A stretch of DNA of 7,225 bases from positions 1 through 7,225 of the forward strand of contig JAEZEN010000090.1 of assembly GCA_023433185.1 (NCBI GenBank). The letters are read 5' to 3'. The stretch comes from Pseudomonadota bacterium. Its GTDB lineage: Bacteria; Pseudomonadota; Alphaproteobacteria; Rhizobiales; Kaistiaceae. The position numbers and the translations under genes are program-made. Below the pieces are notes generated by a model. The model made no database searches and had not been told where the DNA came from. It was given only the letters and a program-made list of their open reading frames with translations. Positions 6,820 to 7,225 of the stretch are shown piece by piece. Every line of letters starts with the position of its first letter. Within the stretch, counting starts at the first letter, position 1.

Positions 6820-6906
6820 TGGTGCGGGCGGCCGGGCTCGAACCGGCACGGGCTTTCGCCCTACGGATTTTAAGTCCGTTGCGTCTACCAGTTTCGCCAC
6901 GCCCGC
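6820..6906 (-). tRNA. tRNA-Leu (anticodon UAA), CCA encoded
   Basis: Read on the minus strand, the cloverleaf is complete. It has a perfect 7-bp acceptor stem (GCGGGCG at 6906-6900 with CGCCCGC at 6830-6824) and a D arm GCG-AAACTGGTAGA-CGC. The anticodon stem ACGGA/TCCGT has the loop CTTAAAA, giving anticodon TAA at 6872-6870. A class II variable arm GGGC-GAAA-GCCC and a T arm GCCGG-TTCGAGC-CCGGC complete the fold. The discriminator A at 6823, the long arm and the anticodon all fit leucine. CCA is encoded at 6822-6820; without it the tRNA is 84 nt. It reads UUA and probably UUG, codons that are very rare in this GC-rich DNA. A strong promoter lies directly upstream and a hairpin downstream, so it is probably a single-gene transcript. 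Confidence 0.97.
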
Positions 6907-6916
6907 ACGCCTGCCC

Positions 6917-6945
6917 GCTATCGGGGAGACGGCCGCGGCTGTCAA
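6917..6945 (-). promoter_or_regulatory. Sigma-70-type promoter of tRNA-Leu
   Basis: On the minus strand, a perfect TTGACA (6945-6940) is followed after exactly 17 bp by GATAGC (6922-6917) as the -10. A start about 7 bases further on would fall near 6910, giving a leader of only a few bases before the mature tRNA 5' end at 6906. The perfect -35 with ideal spacing fits strong constitutive tRNA transcription. Confidence 0.75.
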
Positions 6946-6958
6946 TCGCGCGGGTGTG

Positions 6959-7037
6959 CCGGACGCACCGGGTTCCGCGCGTCCGAACGTATCACGACAT
7001 GTCTTGCGATATATCTTGATCTCGTCGACCGGACGCA
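6959..7037. repeat. CCGGACGCA direct repeats with an inverted copy in the tRNA-padR divergent region
   Basis: CCGGACGCA occurs at 6959-6967 and again at 7029-7037, the second copy lying between the -35 and -10 of the padR promoter. An inverted copy of its core, GCGTCCG, is at 6979-6985 and could pair with the first copy as a 7-bp stem with a 12-base loop. Three copies of one core in about 80 bp, one inside a promoter spacer, is the pattern of a regulator-binding site. Chance is not excluded in GC-rich DNA. Confidence 0.4.
6993..7006. promoter_or_regulatory. Near-perfect dyad CACGACATGTCTTG upstream of the padR -35
   Basis: The core GACATGTC (6996-7003) is a perfect 8-bp palindrome. Flanking CA and TG also pair, leaving one mismatched pair in 14 bp. 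PadR-family operators are dyads, often with ATGT/ACAT half-sites, so this is a candidate autoregulatory site 9 bp upstream of the -35. Immediately after it, GATATATC (7008-7015) is another 8-bp palindrome, and CGATATA (7007-7013) recurs at 7052-7058 around the predicted transcription start. Confidence 0.4.
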
Positions 7038-7044
7038 TTAGATA
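7016..7044 (+). promoter_or_regulatory. Sigma-70-type promoter of the PadR-like gene
   Basis: TTGATC (7016-7021) and TAGATA (7039-7044) are separated by exactly 17 bp. The stretch is clearly more AT-rich than the rest of the window. It predicts a start near 7051, about 27 bases before the GTG start codon, inside CGTACGATATAAC. The position relative to the ribosome site at 7063-7068 is normal. Confidence 0.65.
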
Positions 7045-7077
7045 GCTCGTACGATATAACGCAAGGAGACACCTATC

Positions 7078-7225
7078 GTGCATCACCACAAGCATTGCCG
7101 GCATGAGGAATGGCACGGCGCCGGACGTCGGGGCTTCGCCGGGTCGCCTGGCTTCGGTCGCGGGCCGGGCCGCGGCGGTGCCGGTTTGGGCGGCCCCTTG
7201 CGCGGCGGCCGGATGATCGGCGACG
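7078..7225 (+). CDS. Probable PadR-family transcriptional regulator, N-terminal part (3' truncated by window edge)
   Basis: Only 49 codons are visible. The start is GTG at 7078, fixed by a strong AAGGAG (7063-7068) with 9 bp spacing and the promoter just upstream. Residues 1-13 read MHHHKHCRHEEWH, with six His and one Cys. Residues 14-45 are a Gly/Arg-rich stretch with repeated GFGRG-like units, ending RGGRMIGD. A His-rich then Gly/Arg-rich leader of this kind followed by a short basic-acidic turn is typical of one alphaproteobacterial type of PadR regulator, in which the winged helix (GELRL ... PRHGYE) starts right afterwards. That domain is outside the window, so the family call is inferred from the leader. 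The His/Cys cluster could bind metal. Another Gly-rich or metal-binding small protein is the alternative. Confidence 0.68.
   Translation, partial: MHHHKHCRHEEWHGAGRRGFAGSPGFGRGPGRGGAGLGGPLRGGRMIGD

Noticed and set aside
6820..6906. tRNA-Leu as an attachment site of an integrated element
   Set aside because: No integrase, no repeated tRNA 3' end and no shift in base composition are seen in the window.
4146..7019. Very long open frame on the plus strand across the DUF2254, SDR and tRNA regions
   Set aside because: It runs through three well-supported genes, including a tRNA, in other frames. The product is Arg/His/Gly-rich without domains.
4207..7116. Very long open frame on the minus strand, including the peptide GVAKLVDATDLKSVG
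   Set aside because: That peptide is the translation of the tRNA-Leu gene itself, a familiar false gene product. The rest is shadow sequence.
1..7225. CRISPR array, insertion sequence, riboswitch or toxin-antitoxin pair
   Set aside because: No regularly spaced repeats, transposase, terminal inverted repeats, conserved leader fold or paired small genes were seen.

Overview
The window is very GC-rich, with codon third positions that are almost all G or C. Gene content and protein styles (DnaX C-terminus, YbaB, a PcrA/UvrD helicase with a Gly/Tyr-rich linker, a Tat-like lipoprotein L,D-transpeptidase, DUF2254) point to an alphaproteobacterium, probably Hyphomicrobiales (Rhizobiales). The lineage is inferred from composition and family style, not from a marker gene. 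The window is ordinary chromosome. There is no integrase, transposase, phage gene, CRISPR array or toxin-antitoxin pair.

Layout. Bases 2-849 (+) hold the 3' end of dnaX (DNA polymerase III tau/gamma) followed 2 bp later by ybaB, a nucleoid-associated protein gene. recR, the usual third member of this cluster, is not next. After a 176-bp spacer with an extended -10 promoter-like site comes a full-length UvrD/PcrA helicase gene (1026-3413, +). Its stop codon lies 9 bp from that of a convergent L,D-transpeptidase gene (3423-4091, -), and a strong hairpin spans the junction. Upstream on the same minus strand is a DUF2254 membrane protein gene (4200-5474, -). Divergent from it is an extended SDR sugar-nucleotide epimerase/reductase gene (5632-6600, +). 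A gene-free stretch of about 220 bp leads to tRNA-Leu(UAA) (6820-6906, -), which has a clear -35/-10 promoter and an encoded CCA. Divergent from the tRNA, a promoter with short repeats precedes the start of a GTG-initiated gene with a His-rich then Gly/Arg-rich N-terminus. It is probably a PadR-family regulator and is cut by the window's right edge.

How the genes work together. The left half is DNA replication and repair. The middle minus-strand pair is envelope-related: a periplasmic peptidoglycan cross-linking enzyme or carboxypeptidase substitute, downstream of a membrane protein of unknown function. The SDR enzyme is of the kind used for surface-polysaccharide sugars but stands alone here. 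The right end looks like an autoregulated transcription-factor locus whose targets lie outside the window.

No complete undescribed system is visible. The observations most worth a second look are the repeat-rich padR promoter with its His-rich leader peptide, the DUF2254/L,D-transpeptidase pairing, and the missing recR.
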